This document shows positions 35,704-47,200 of a DNA stretch of 64,000 bases, piece by piece. Each line of letters opens with the position of its first letter. Position 1 is the first letter of the stretch. The DNA lies in contig CM035407.1 in assembly GCA_020310875.1 (NCBI GenBank), forward strand, positions 85,515,342-85,579,341. Reading direction: 5' to 3'. This stretch comes from Ceratopteris richardii. Lineage: Eukaryota > Streptophyta > Polypodiopsida > Polypodiales > Pteridaceae. A program made the translations under genes and the position numbers. The notes under the pieces were generated by a model. That model saw only the letters and a program-made list of their open reading frames with translations, had not been told where the DNA came from and searched no databases.

Positions 35704-36728
35704 TGTTGGTGCTAGAGAATCCAAGCCCACATACTTGGATGATTAGCATATTTCTCATGGAGCTTTATATGATCAATCCCTTGCAAAATCAATTACATTA
35801 ACCTTTGTAAAAGAACCTTACTTCCACGAGAAGTTATGAAGCATCAAATATCATAGTTGATTAATAAGAGTATATATAGTTTAGGATTTACTTTTAGGTG
35901 GACTTTTGAATTTGAATTCAAAAGATTGCCTCCAAACACAACTATAAAAGTAGATAAAAAAGACACGCATGGATATGTCTCGACTAGGAGATCAATTGAG
36001 AGGAGTACATTGTGAATTGAGAGCTCACTCCATAGCTCAATCACTTTCTCAAATTGTGCAGTAGATTATTTCCAATGACATTGTATTTCTATGTGATCTA
36101 ATACATACATTTTCATTACATCTTTACTTCACTTCTCTGCCATGACTACATCAATATAGTGATCTTCTCATAACTTGTTCTCAGTGTATGATTGATCATT
36201 TGTCATGATTTAAATCATCATAGATTTAGTATACTGTCTACTTTGTAACAAAAAAGTCTTATTATCATTGCTTCTATGAATCGTGAGATATAGTCACTTC
36301 ATTACTCTCTGTTCCGTTGACTGATGCATCCCAAAAATATCGGGCAAGTCCTATGATTTGCTTAACATCATACTCAGCCTGTACTTCATCTTTTTTATTG
36401 AAATCCATCATGATTGGTAGCTGTCTAATTCAATTAGACATCAGAAAAAGGAATTAGGCTAATTGCTATCATGCTCAGAGCATTGTTCATTATACTGAAT
36501 AGGTCTAGAGACTAAAATAGCAAGTTTATGACTGTGGATCAATTTGCTACCTATCTGATTTGATCCATTGCTTAGTGGTCATGTTCCAAACAACATAGGT
36601 GATTATTTATGATCATTAGCAAGCTAAACAAGCCCACTACACTCTCCAGCAGTTGTTCTTGGCTGGTGTGAAGCAAGTTTAAGCAACACCACTTCATCTT
36701 AGAAAACTATCCACCATCTCCTCCAACA
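35704..36728 (+). repeat. 3' LTR of Copia-C (1025 bp)
   Basis: TGTTGGTGCTAGAG to CTCCAACA, pairing with 31272-32293 with scattered substitutions and small indels, several percent by eye. Confidence 0.9.
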
Positions 36729-37580
36729 TGGGCAACAAACTATTTAACATAATGGGCTGAACCCAAGGCAACTAGAAAAAAATGATGCTCATACAACTGC
36801 TAAATTTTATATGAGTATATCATTACTAGGTATGATTTACCCATTGAATTGGTAAGTGATAGGGGAACTCATTTCCTAAATCAAGTTATTGAGGAGTTGA
36901 CTTCACAATTTATGATCAGACATAGGAAATTAGCACCTTATCATCCTCAAGCCAATGGTCTTTCTAAAAGTACCAATAAAGTGTTATGTACTATACTTTA
37001 AAAATTAGTAAATATAAAAAGAATAGATTGGGATATGCAATTGCATTATGTCTTATGGGTATATAGAGTAGCTTATAAAAATGCTATTGGGACAACTCTA
37101 TTTAATTTGATGTATGGTCAAAATGCAATTTTTCCCATGGAATTTTTCATACCAACTTTAAGGATAGGAAATCAAATGAAATGGATAGGTCATGATTTCT
37201 TTGAGAGAATTGTGGAATTAGAAAAGTTAGGAACTTCAAGAATGCAAGCAATCATGCGTATTTATGCAGATAAAAAAAAGACAAAAAGCCTATCATGATA
37301 TACACATCAAGGAAAAAGATTTGCACGAAGGAGATCTAGTATTGGCATATAAAACGAAGGAACATATCAATAAAATAGAGAAAAAAGGACATGGAACATA
37401 TATTATTCATCAAATTATTCATAGTGGAGCTATACAGTTATCAAACCTAGATGGTGAAATCATGCCAAACTATAGTGGTTGCAGAATCCAAAGATATAAG
37501 ATGCCTTTAACAACAGATGAATGGAAAAGAATACAACAATCACATAAGAGAAGGCAAGAAGAAGAAGAAAAAAATTAGGA
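36729..37580 (+). pseudogene. Gypsy-A integrase core (end) and C-terminal part
   Basis: The integrase core resumes with the YDLPIELVSDRGTHF-like block near 36830-36880 and APYHPQANGLS near 36935-36965, where the third catalytic acidic residue falls. The C-terminal part has YRVAYKNAIGTTLFNLMYGQNAIFPMEF, then the GPY-like segment HGTYIIHQIIHSGAIQLSNLDG near 37390-37455. There is no chromodomain. The GPY-like end with SGA(I/V)QL is typical of the Athila/Tat side of the family. Confidence 0.8.
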
Positions 37581-37689
37581 AAGAGGCTCAGGAGGAAGCT
37601 AAGACAAGAATGAGAAAACATAAAACATTATAAGCATTGATATGTGAAAAAGTCATAGGAAAACAAGAAATGCATTTGCCAGTCATACA

Positions 37690-38050
37690 AAATGAAATAC
37701 AAGGAGAAGCAAATCATGGTCTTATTGGATTTTGGATCTCAGGTAAACTTGACTAGTTCTAATATACTGAATCAACTCCAAAACAAAAGAAAACCAAGTT
37801 CTAATCAGAACAATAGATGGACAAATACTTCCAACACTTTCAACTCAAACAATTATTCTAAAAATAGGAGAAGAAGAATCCATACTAGAATGTGAAGAAT
37901 GGTCAAAAAATTTGATGCCATAAGAATTAATATTAGGACAATCATGGATGAAGAAAAATAAAGTATCAATTGACTTTGATCAAATGCTAATTCATATGAA
38001 AATAAATAACAAAAAGTTCAAAATATTGTTTGCAAGCAATGAATTGCAGG
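37690..38050 (+). pseudogene. Gypsy-A second retropepsin-like domain, after integrase
   Basis: A retropepsin-like region in an unusual place, downstream of integrase. It shows VLLDFGSQVNLTSSNIL (about 37716-37765), aligning with ALIDSGAATSAVKLSYC in Gypsy-F, and ends with LILGQSWMKKNK (about 37927-37960), matching LVLGQDWIYDQ in Gypsy-F. The middle residue of the D-X-G motif is F here and S in Gypsy-F. The closing LGQ-(S/D)-W pattern differs from the KPFM end of protease 1, so it does not look like a recent copy of protease 1. Broken. Confidence 0.65.
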
Positions 38051-41000
38051 AATTAACAAAATTCAGAAAATGAACAAATAGAAAAAGAACACAAAGATTT
38101 CCTCAAGATAGTTAGCAAGCATATTTTTACAGTAACAAAAGTGGTTGATATGACACCCTATATCCACAATCAGATGAGGGAAGCTACTAAACATTGGGAG
38201 ACAAAAAATTATGATTGGAGCTCAATTGTTCACCAAAATAATTTGTCATGTTCTTGGAAAGGATGACCAATTAAAGTTAGCTCCTGAAGCACAAGTATTT
38301 AGAGCAATGATGGGCACAATCAAAAGTCCACTCAAATCAGTAATAGTGAGGGAAGCAAGGAGAAAAAGAAAGAAATTAGTTAGGCAAGTGACACAATCAA
38401 TCAAAAAGAGAAAAATGGATCCTAGAAAAATTGAGTTGGAAGTAACAGAGGTTAGTGAGGAGGAAATAAAGGAAGAACAATTAAAAGTTCAAGCAGACAT
38501 AGAACCACATCCTCCTCAAACTAGCATAGAGAAATTATATTCATATTTAATGCATAAAGGTGATAAAAGAGTAGCATATGAATCTCAATACCAAAAAATG
38601 TTAGAGGATTTCTCAGACAAAGATGTAGATCGGACCCAAGCTGAGATGGAACACTATGAGGAGCTTCATGATCAAATGATGAAAGCAGAGAGAGAAGTTG
38701 TGTTCATAAAGAAAGAAGTTGCACTTCTATCTTACTTCAAGGAGTTACAAGGACCCCCTGAGACAAGAACCACAGTGGTGGAAACTATAAGGAAACCAAA
38801 GAAGGAACTCAAAAGCAAGAGAAAAGTCAATGGAGCAAAATAGAAAGAACATATGCAGAAAAGAAAGGAATATCAGAGTCAAGTTGGAGGATCAACATTG
38901 ATCTACAAAGTTGAAACATAGAAAGAATATGATGGTGAATGCTCTAAAGAAGTGAAAGAACATACTAAAGAAAAATCTGATTGAGACACAGATACTCATA
39001 TTGAAGGGTTCCTCCTAAGAAATCTAAATCTTTCACTAATCAATACCCCTATAAAGATAGGAAAAATTCAAAGATCAAACACAAAAGAATTGGAGAAGGA
39101 GATGGAAGTGGAGAAAGAAGACTCCTTAAAGAATATAAATAACACTATCAAGGAAACAAGAGATGAGTTAGGGTTGGCACAAGAATGTCAGGATAGCAAA
39201 GAAGTTTCTAAAATAGATATTGGTGTTATTGAAAAAGAAGAGAGAGCATGTATTTCTCTAATACAAGAAAATGCAATTTAAAGAGGTTGTGTTGTTGATT
39301 AGTCACCCTATATAGGAAGTATCAAAATCCAAAGAACTAGAATTCAAGATTGATGGAGCAAATACAGAGGAGAAAGGACGAAACTCAGAGAAGTACATGA
39401 TTGGTACTAATGTAGAAATTCAAGAAATTATTGATGATATCCATAGGGGGTAGTACATTTAGATATGGATGTGGAAATGAGAGAGGTACATCCTTCATAA
39501 GAAGAAGAATAAAAAACCGATCAGGAACAAAAAAATGAGAAATAGACCAAAAAGAGGAAAGATCTCAGGAAGAACTAAAATAGATAGAAGAAGTAAAACA
39601 AGCTAAGCAAGAAGAGTTAGAGTCAAAAGAATATAAAGAGGACTATCAGAATAATCAGCAGCTTGAAATAAAGCAGCTTGAACCTAATATAGGTGTAGAA
39701 AGAATTCCCAAGTATATCACGGATGAATGTGAAATAATAATGAGGAATATTGAAAATTTCAAACCTTTAAGCACAAATAATATTATGTCAGGTATTGCTA
39801 TAGAGTAAAAATTCATTAAAGGTCATAAAGTCATAGAAGAATATAAAAAAGACAAGAATCAACTGGAGGAGGAGCTCACAAAGTAGCAAAAGAGAAGTGA
39901 GAAATACCTAGAAATTGCAATTGCAATAGAGACTAAAGTAGTGCAAAACAAAAACAGAATAGGACTTTTGGAAGAAAAATGTACCAAACAAAATGAGACC
40001 ATCAATAAGATGGGAGAGGATATTAGAAGATTAGAATCCAAAAACAAAATATTACAAACTTCATATCAGGTTCTTACCAAGGCCAATGAGGAAATCAATA
40101 GAATTCTAATGGAAGAAGGGTAGATGAAAATAGAGATATAGGATATAGGTGTCAAGTAGGAAGAAGTGGAGAAAATGAAGATGCAATTATAAAAAATTAA
40201 GGAGGAATTAAAAGATGCAAAGGAGTTAGAGAGACAAGCCAATGCACATGCAACAACTGGTATGAGAGGATATAACATCCTTAATGAGAAGGTAGAAAAG
40301 GAAGGGTAGCATGGGAAGAGCAAAAGAACAAATTAATGATGGAAATTCAAGAATGGAAAAATAAGGTGAATTCACAAGGCAAAGAAGCTTATACACGAGG
40401 TGAGGTACTAGACAATATACAAGATATAGTGTTGTCTTCTCTTGTGCATGAAGTTCATGAAGAACATGTGGAACCTTTCGAGCAAATAGAGGAAGAGTCA
40501 GATGAATTTGTATAGCAATTGCTTATAGATAGGGAAGATCGGATGAGGTATATCAGGAAGATGCATAATCAATATGAAAATCAAATTGTTAAATTTGATC
40601 TAGAGATTGGAGTTAGCCTTGATCAACATCATTGGGCAGTCGATGAATTAGGGATACCTTTTTTTATGGTAGTAGAAAGTATAAGAAATTACCAGACTGC
40701 CAGAGTAGGAATTCCACCAAGTGAGCACTTTGAATATGATGAAGATTTAACTGTTAAAAAAGACTTGTTTGAGAAGACCAATCCAACATGGAGAAATAAG
40801 TGGTTGGAAAAAAATAAAGAATGTAAAAGAATATGGAAGGAAGCACCAATCCAATTGAAAATTAATCCAGCTTATTTTCCAATAGCAAGAAGAACGGAAT
40901 GGATAGTGTTTTGAAAAACAAGAAATGAAGGATGGCTGAAATTTCCTAAGATTGCACGACCAAAAAAAGGATCTTGGCCAACAAGAAACTACATGCTTAC

Positions 41001-41233
41001 CACTACCAAAGCCTTGATAGAGAATTTGAAGGATGTTAATGATCCAACTTATATATTACTAAGGAGAATTCTGAAACTCATCATTACTTGTATAGAAACC
41101 TTTACTAGCATTGATATAAGAACCCTTAATCATATAGGATTTAATTCACCCTCAAATGCACTTCTTTTTTATTTAAGTGAAACCCTAGACTGGATATGTC
41201 TGATGGTTTATCATAGTAGAGATATTTTTATGG

Positions 41234-41245
41234 GCATTCACTATG
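41234..41245. repeat. Left target-site duplication of SINE
   Basis: GCATTCACTATG pairs imperfectly with GCATTTGACTATG at 41407-41419 on the other side. Confidence 0.65.
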
Positions 41246-41406
41246 TACATTTTTTTTTTGTACAATGAATTTGGAAAGACACACACACCCGACGTCGTAA
41301 GCTAGAGACACCCATCTTGGGGAACTCTGAGGCATCCAGCTCTGAGCGGGAATTGAACCCTGGCCATCTGCCTAGGAGTACAAGGCACATCCGCTAAACC
41401 ACGATT
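41246..41406 (-). mobile_element. tRNA-derived SINE, about 161 bp
   Basis: Read on the minus strand it starts ATCGTGGTTTAGCGGATG, containing a pol III A box (TGGTTTAGCGG, 41391-41401). About 30 bases later comes a B box (GGTTCAATTCC, 41349-41359). A tRNA-unrelated body follows with a GT-rich stretch (GGGTGTGTGTGTC) and an A10 tail. The similar 12-13 bp flanks support retroposition by a LINE. It lies within the extra ORF of Gypsy-A, whose coding resumes on the far side. As a SINE it makes no protein. Not a functional tRNA gene. Confidence 0.85.
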
Positions 41407-41668
41407 GCATTTGACTATGGATTTTTTGAAAGGGGATTGAGATTTTTGGAAACTCTCTCTTTTCATGACTTCTAGGTTATCAGCATATGAAGCAACATAC
41501 ACAGAATACATAAAGAAAGATGTGATAGATAAACCCATGATAGATGTTCAATGGAGGCAAGCACCTTGTTTGATTCTCTACAAGTACAAGATACTTTTTG
41601 AAACGAGAAAACACTTCATCCTTATGTTTCATGAAATAGAGTATAATCCATATGCTAGAATCAAACAA

Positions 41669-42713
41669 TAAAAGTCACGTAATACCTTGATCCTAAGATA
41701 GATGATTTTTTGCTTGGTCCCCAAACATCAATGTGGACGAGTTCCAAGATGTATCCATGTATGTATCCATTTTTTGTGAAAGGTTGCCTAAGAGACTTGC
41801 CAAATTGGTATGCACAAAATTTATAAATCATGTGTTGATTTGTGTATATTTGGTAGTCCAAGTACACTTTGATCTCAAGTAATTTTCTTCAAAGTCCTTT
41901 CTCCAATGTGGGCTAACATTTTGTGCCAGACTTCTAACTCTGATAGAGTTTATGTACCATAGTTGAACAAAACTATGTTCCTTGTGTCTTGGAGTTCAAA
42001 GGTGAAGACCCTACCTATATTTTCACCTTTGGAAATCTTCTTGAATCCTTGGTATGGATCTTCCTCATAGGCTCCATACCTTATAAATCTCATCTGCAAT
42101 CCCTTGTCCACAATCCCTTGTCCACAATCTATCCTACATCTATCAAATTCTTGGTGATGCTAGGTACATAGAGAACGCAGCTCAACAAATTCATGTTACC
42201 ATTTGATGTATTCACATTTTTTATCTTCTCCACAAGGTGCATTGTTTCATATCCCATTTGCACTTCATGCTTGTCCTTGGGGTCTTCCAAATCTATGAGT
42301 AATGGTGGATTCCTTGCTACATGATTTGAACATCTAGATTTAATATAGAATACATGTTCATCTGTTTTATCTTCTGTCATAGTCATATTCAAGAGTAGAT
42401 GCAAGTTTTCTTGTGATTAGTCATCAATATAGTTGTTGTAGTCTCTTCTTTGTTTGTACCCTCCTTCATAGTTTCTTCTTGAAGTTGTTATTTCCACTGT
42501 CACCATAGTTGTTGTTGTTGTTGTATCTGCCTCTAGGAGCTCCATATACTCCTCTTTGTTATCCTCTTCCTCTCTAGTTCCTTGGGTACTTGAAACAATG
42601 AAATGGCATGATGTGTGGTTGAAGGAAAGCCCCTTCTTGATAAGTTTTGGATGGAATTGGTCATGTGTGCAAACTATGTGTTGAATCACTACCCTTACAA
42701 AAGCATTGAGAGT
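41669..42713 (-). mobile_element. Copia-G fragment (integrase, pre-integrase, protease, gag end)
   Basis: Minus-strand copia piece without LTRs. Right to left it has a gag C-terminal region with a Thr/Gly/Asn/Arg-rich low-complexity stretch (about 42420-42700), the CSNHVARN protease-side motif (about 42300-42330), pre-integrase (LLSCVLYVPSITKNLI) and the start of integrase (ELVHIDVWGPSKKSSILGSRYYVTF, about 41670-41760). Its motifs match Copia-C more than Copia-B. Both ends are blunt junctions, with the extra ORF of Gypsy-A on the left and Copia-E on the right. Several breaks. Confidence 0.8.
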
Positions 42714-43705
42714 CATCACTCCTTAGGAGGCTTGGAATGGACATAAGCCTATGGTTAGTCATATGCGTGTGTTTGGTTGTTTGACATATGCTCTTGTGCC
42801 ATCACAACAACATAAAAAACTTGATGACAAGGCAAATAAATTTATATTTGTTGTTTATAGTGCTGAAAGTAAGGGAGATCATTGGTAACATCCATTGGCA
42901 GACACAATTACTATGATTCGAGATGTTGTATTTGCTGAAAATTCAGTTTTCCCTCTAGTTGAATGCAAACAACAACCAACAATTAGCTCACAAGATGTGT
43001 TTGATACACTCATGCCTTTGTTCCAAAGTGGTGTGTTTGACTATGGCCATGTAGACCAGCCAACTGAGGCTCAAAAGGCTGAAAAAATCCAACCAATTAA
43101 AGCTCAAAATGCAAAGAATTTCCAGCCAAATGTAGCTGAAATTTTGTTGCCAAAAATTGTCATGACTGTTGGAAATTTCCAGCCATATATGGCTGAACAT
43201 TTGCATCAAAATATGGCTGAAAATTAGCATGAAATTCAGCCCACATGATATACATGATGATGGATTACATAATGAATGCGTGTCTATCAAGAGTGCAAAA
43301 ACTATGCCAAAGTGGCTGAAATAAACTTTGCAGGATAACAAATCGAGTGCACCTTTAGTTGGTAGATCAAGAGCAAGCTCTCACCATACATCAAGTAATT
43401 TTGTGGATTATTCTCTAATTGCAACACGACATGTAATGAAGAGCCACATGCTTTTGAAGATGCATGTGATGACCCACAATGGATGAGTGCTATGCAATCA
43501 AAAATGGTTTCCATACATAGGAATGGCAGTTGGGAGTTATTTGAATTTCCAAAAGGAAAAAATGCCATTGGTACAAAGTGGGTTTACAAGATTAAGAGAA
43601 AGTTTGATGGTAGCATTGATTGCTACAAAGCTAGATTAGTTGCCAAAGGATATGCACGACACTATGGCATTGACTATGAGGAAAAGTTTGCACCTACTTC
43701 ATGCA

Positions 43706-43710
43706 TGACT
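43706..43710. repeat. Left target-site duplication of Copia-D (TGACT)
   Basis: TGACT before the 5' LTR and TGGCT after the 3' LTR (48865-48869) match at four of five bases. Confidence 0.75.
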
Positions 43711-43942
43711 TGTTGACATATTTAGGTAGTGATATGTGTGAACACTCTAGGACCGCCGGGGCACTTTTTTCCCTCTTTAGGAAGTTTTTTTTCCCCCGGC
43801 TTGTATATACACCTATTGTCCTAATGGGCTACTGATCTTTGTACATTCTCTAGCAATACATTCAGTATTGTGTGTTTGTGCTCCAAGCTTCTTCTTCTTC
43901 CTTGTGTTGTTCGCATGCTTCTGCAGACGTCTATCTCCAACA
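43711..43942 (+). repeat. 5' LTR of Copia-D (232 bp)
   Basis: TGTTGACATATTTAGG to CTATCTCCAACA. A TATA-type TGTATATACA lies at 43802-43811. A poly-pyrimidine CTTCTTCTTCTTCC run lies near its end. Confidence 0.93.
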
Positions 43943-43957
43943 ATTGATATAAGAGCA
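43943..43957 (+). other. Primer binding site of Copia-D
   Basis: ATTGATATAAGAGCA is a decayed initiator tRNA-Met site (compare TTGGTATCAGAGC). Confidence 0.7.
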
Positions 43958-44296
43958 GGTCATCACTTCATCTAGGGTGTCGTCGACACTCCTCCGTTTA
44001 TAGTCTCAGAATCACACGAATTTTGGTGAGCATACTCAGCGTGTTTCCGAGATCAAAACATCTTCGCTTTGTGGTGCCGAAATCGCGATCTGAGCTCGTT
44101 TCGCCCTCCGAATGCACTATCACAGCGCTTGTGCAGGCTATTTGTCTTTTTGTGCCAAAGGTATATACCAGTTTTTGTTCGCCAGTTTAAGCGTCTCGAA
44201 GTCTGCTACAGGTCTAGCAGAACTTGTGTGGGCAGTTCTGTTCAACTTTTTGAGATACAGTCAATTTTCTGCATCAAGGTATTTTAGTCACTAGCC

Positions 44297-47200
44297 ATGG
44301 CTGAAAGTAGTGATGTATTCCATATGTTGGCTGTTGAGGATAAGTTGGATGGTACCAACTACCCATTATGGGCTTATATGATGCGACATGTATTGGTTGC
44401 AAAAGGATTATGGAACATTGTACAGGGTGTTGAAAGATGTCATGTTACACCTCTGACTACAGGTACTACAAATACAGGTGCTGGAGTCGATGAAGATGGT
44501 GTCGAAGATGATATTCCGCAGATTCCTGTTTGTGCTGCTATTTCTGTTGCACCTACTATAGAGCAGATTCGTTGGGATGGCAGAGATGCCTAGGCACATG
44601 CATTGATAGCTTTGTCTGTCAAACGTGCCATTATTCCTCACATTCGGTCTTGTAGAACAGCTAAGGATGCTTGGGATACACTTACCACATTGTACCAAGC
44701 TAGGAATGAGGCTCCTATTGCTTACCTCTGAAAACAGTTGGAGAGTGAGCACATGAATGAAGGTGACTCTATGGACAATTTCCTAACGAAGATCAAAGAC
44801 TTGAAGGAACAATTGATATCTACTGATGAGGTTATACCAGATAGCTCACTTGTGCAGACCGTTCTGAATGGTCTTCCTGATTCATATCAGAGTTTTGCTT
44901 CTACTCTTCGTTTGATGATGAAAGGAAATCCGAATGCCTTATCATTTGAGGAGTTAGTCTCTTTTCTATTGAGGAAGATCAGTCCAGGCAAAATAGGTCC
45001 ATTATGCGAGTTGCAGATCAAGCTTTCCTAGCTAGTTAGAAGGGCAAAGGAAAATGGAGCTCTTCAACTAGTAAGCAGAAATCTGCTAATTCTGCATATT
45101 CGAAGAAGGAAGATAAAGATGAGAAGAAATCAGAAAAGCAGAAATTGTTTTGTAAGTATTGTAAAGGGAATGATCATATCATAAAGAACTGTCCAAAACT
45201 GGCTGCTAAAGAGGCAAAGAAGAAAGAGGCTTGAATGGTTGTTGCAGAGGCCTCTACACCAAAAACAGAGTCTGCAAATCTTGTGCAAGAAGAAGAATGG
45301 GCATTTACTACTATTTGTAGTTTTGACCCATCTTCTCATGAGCAGTGCATGTTTGTAGTAGACTCAGATGTTTGGTATTTTGACAGTGGGGCGACCAAAC
45401 ATATTACCTCGCAATGCAGTTTCTTCTCTTCACTCGAGCCTGCCCCTACAGGGAATACTATTACATGCGCCAACAACTCCTCGTATCCTGTTATGGGAGT
45501 TGGTAAGATCATTTGGAATACTGCCGATGGTAGTTCTTTCACTTTGTCAGATGCTTTATTTGTGCCAGGGATCAAAAAGAACCTGTTATCAGTTTGTGCA
45601 TTAGCCAAGATTGGCTTGGTTGTGAAATTTGTTGATGACAGGTGTACAATTCATGATCTGTCAAATGGCAATGTGATTATTGCTTCTGGCATTTTATGTC
45701 GTGGGTTGTATAAGCTCATAGACTATGAAAGATATGTAAATTATTTGGCATGTGCATTAAATGATTCGCAGGCTATGTCAGATGCAAAGCTTTGGCATGC
45801 ACGCTTTGGTCATCTGAATTTTGCTAGCTTGCTATGCCTATAGTAATCTGAAATGGTGTCCTCTTTGCCCAGACTTGAGGCACCTGGAAAACATGTTTGT
45901 GAAGGCTGTATTTTGGGCAAAGTGCAGCATTTGTCCTTTCCAAAAGATGGTTCAGTTCGGGCTACTCAGAAATTGCAGCTTGTACATAGTGATGTCTATG
46001 GTCCTATGCAGACACCTTCTTTTGGGAATTATCTTTACTTCGTGACTTTCATCGATGATTTTTCCAGGCATGCATGGGTATATCCATTGAAGGCAAAGTC
46101 CGAAGTGTTCATGTGCTTCAAACAGTTTTTGGTGTTGGCTGAAAATATGTTAGCATGTAAAATGGGCAGCCTCCGTTCTGATCGAGGGGGGGAATATATG
46201 TCTTCTAATTTTAATGCATTTCTGGCTGAACATGGGATAAAACACCAGTGTAGAGTGCCGTATACACCTCAACATAATGGAGTTGATGAATGAAAGAACA
46301 TGTCACTCATGGAGATGGTGAGGTGTATGGTCAAGAGTCAGGCTTTACCTCATAGTTTCTGGCTTGAGGCTGTCATGTGTGCAACATATGTACTGAACAA
46401 GTGTCCCACTAAAGCGCTGCAGTCTATCACTCCATATGAGGCTTGGCATGATCGCAAGCCATCTGTTGCTCATCTGCGTGTTTTTGGTTGTTTGGCATAT
46501 GCATTAGTGCCTGAACAACATCGCAGAAAATTGGATGATAAAGCAATAAAATGTATTTTTGTTGGGTATAGTTCTAAAAGTAAAGGCCATCGTCTATATC
46601 ATCCACAAACTAAATGCATTTTGGTTAGCCGTGATGTTGTTTTTGTGGAAGATGCTATTCAGCCGTTGCTTTCATGTACTAAGCAGACATCTATTAGCTC
46701 CAAAGACATGTATGATACTTTGATGCCTCTTTTTACAGGTGGACAGTCTAGTGCTGGTCCTAATGAGGCAACTTCTCAGCCTTTGCTGGTTTCATGTGAT
46801 GATGCAGATCATTCCATTTTTGATGCAGATTTACATGATGCACTAGTTGATGAGAGAGCTGATATTGAGTAGGCAAAAACTATGCCAAAATGGTTGTGCA
46901 AACTTTGTGTGACAGCTTTAGATGCACCTCTGTCATATCGTACTCGTTCAGGCTCTCATAGTGCCTCTTTTGCATCAGATTGCTATGCTATGGCTGCATC
47001 TAGTCTCTGTGATGAGAATGAGCTTGTTTTGTTTGATGAAGCACAAAATTCAGAAAATTAGATGGCTGCTATGCAATCTGAATATGATGCAATAATGAAG
47101 AATGGTACTTGGTCTTTATGTGACTTGCCTCCTTTCAAGAAGGCCATTGGCACTAAGTGGGTATACAAGCTGAAGTGTAAACCTGATGGTACAATTGACA

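Larger units (their letters stand above)
31272..36728 (+). mobile_element. Copia-C, Ty1/copia element inserted in Gypsy-A integrase, broken
   Basis: 5457-bp plus-strand element with LTRs at 31272-32293 and 35704-36728, a canonical initiator tRNA-Met primer site and a GA-rich polypurine tract. Parts: gag start (MGDGFPSFIDKLERSNYPTW, about 32320), zinc and protease region (about 32560-32700), GAG-pre-integrase (about 32900-33200), integrase (about 33200-33660), RT (about 34160-34860) and RNase H (about 35200-35620). The LTRs differ by several percent. Gypsy-A integrase resumes at 36729. No perfect 5-bp duplication is visible (ACGGT left, TGGGC right). About ten breaks. Confidence 0.92.
7006..41668 (+). 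mobile_element. Gypsy-A, large Ty3/gypsy element with extra 3' ORF, broken and multiply nested
   Basis: Plus-strand scaffold element. Parts in order: the last 39 bases of a 5' LTR; a tRNA-Asp-type primer site (7050); a leader with a 76-bp tandem array; gag (8710-10111 and 25129-26134); protease 1 (about 27985-28230); RT (about 28975-29700); RNase H (about 29990-30360); two H2C2 zinc modules (about 30440-30760 and 30930-31140); integrase core (31195-31271 and 36729-37000); integrase C-terminal part (to about 37520); a second retropepsin-like region (about 37690-38050); and an extra ORF region to about 41668. It is split by Copia-B, a LINE, Copia-C and a SINE. The 3' LTR was not found; the element stops against Copia-G. 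The GPY-like integrase end and the primer site suggest the Athila/Tat side of plant gypsy. Old, with well over a dozen breaks. Confidence 0.85.
38060..41668 (+). pseudogene. Gypsy-A extra 3' ORF region (coiled coils plus conserved C-terminal domain)
   Basis: About 3.6 kb of coding-like sequence after pol, counterpart of the 1434-codon ORF of Gypsy-F. Visible parts are a basic, nuclear-signal-like stretch (REARRKRKKLVRQ..., about 38345-38430), long charged helices (38500-40300) with strong coiled coil near 39930-40120, and a C-terminal domain near 40540-41660. There TNPTWRNKWLEK and APIQLKINPAYFPIARR match TWRQKLLETYP and APLHLLYNPCYGPVPRR of Gypsy-F, and AYEATYTEY matches ACEQAMYSEY. A SINE is inserted at 41246. 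The function is unknown. Many breaks. Confidence 0.65.

Noticed and set aside
41340-41406. Possible functional tRNA gene on the minus strand
   Set aside because: A and B boxes are present, but the stretch lacks a cloverleaf with paired acceptor ends and continues into a body and A tail. It is the head of a SINE.
42895-43227. A separate small gene with NFQP and AENLHQNMAEN-like repeats
   Set aside because: It lies between integrase and RT of Copia-E, where the corresponding linker of Copia-D is also low in complexity. It is part of the copia polyprotein remnant.
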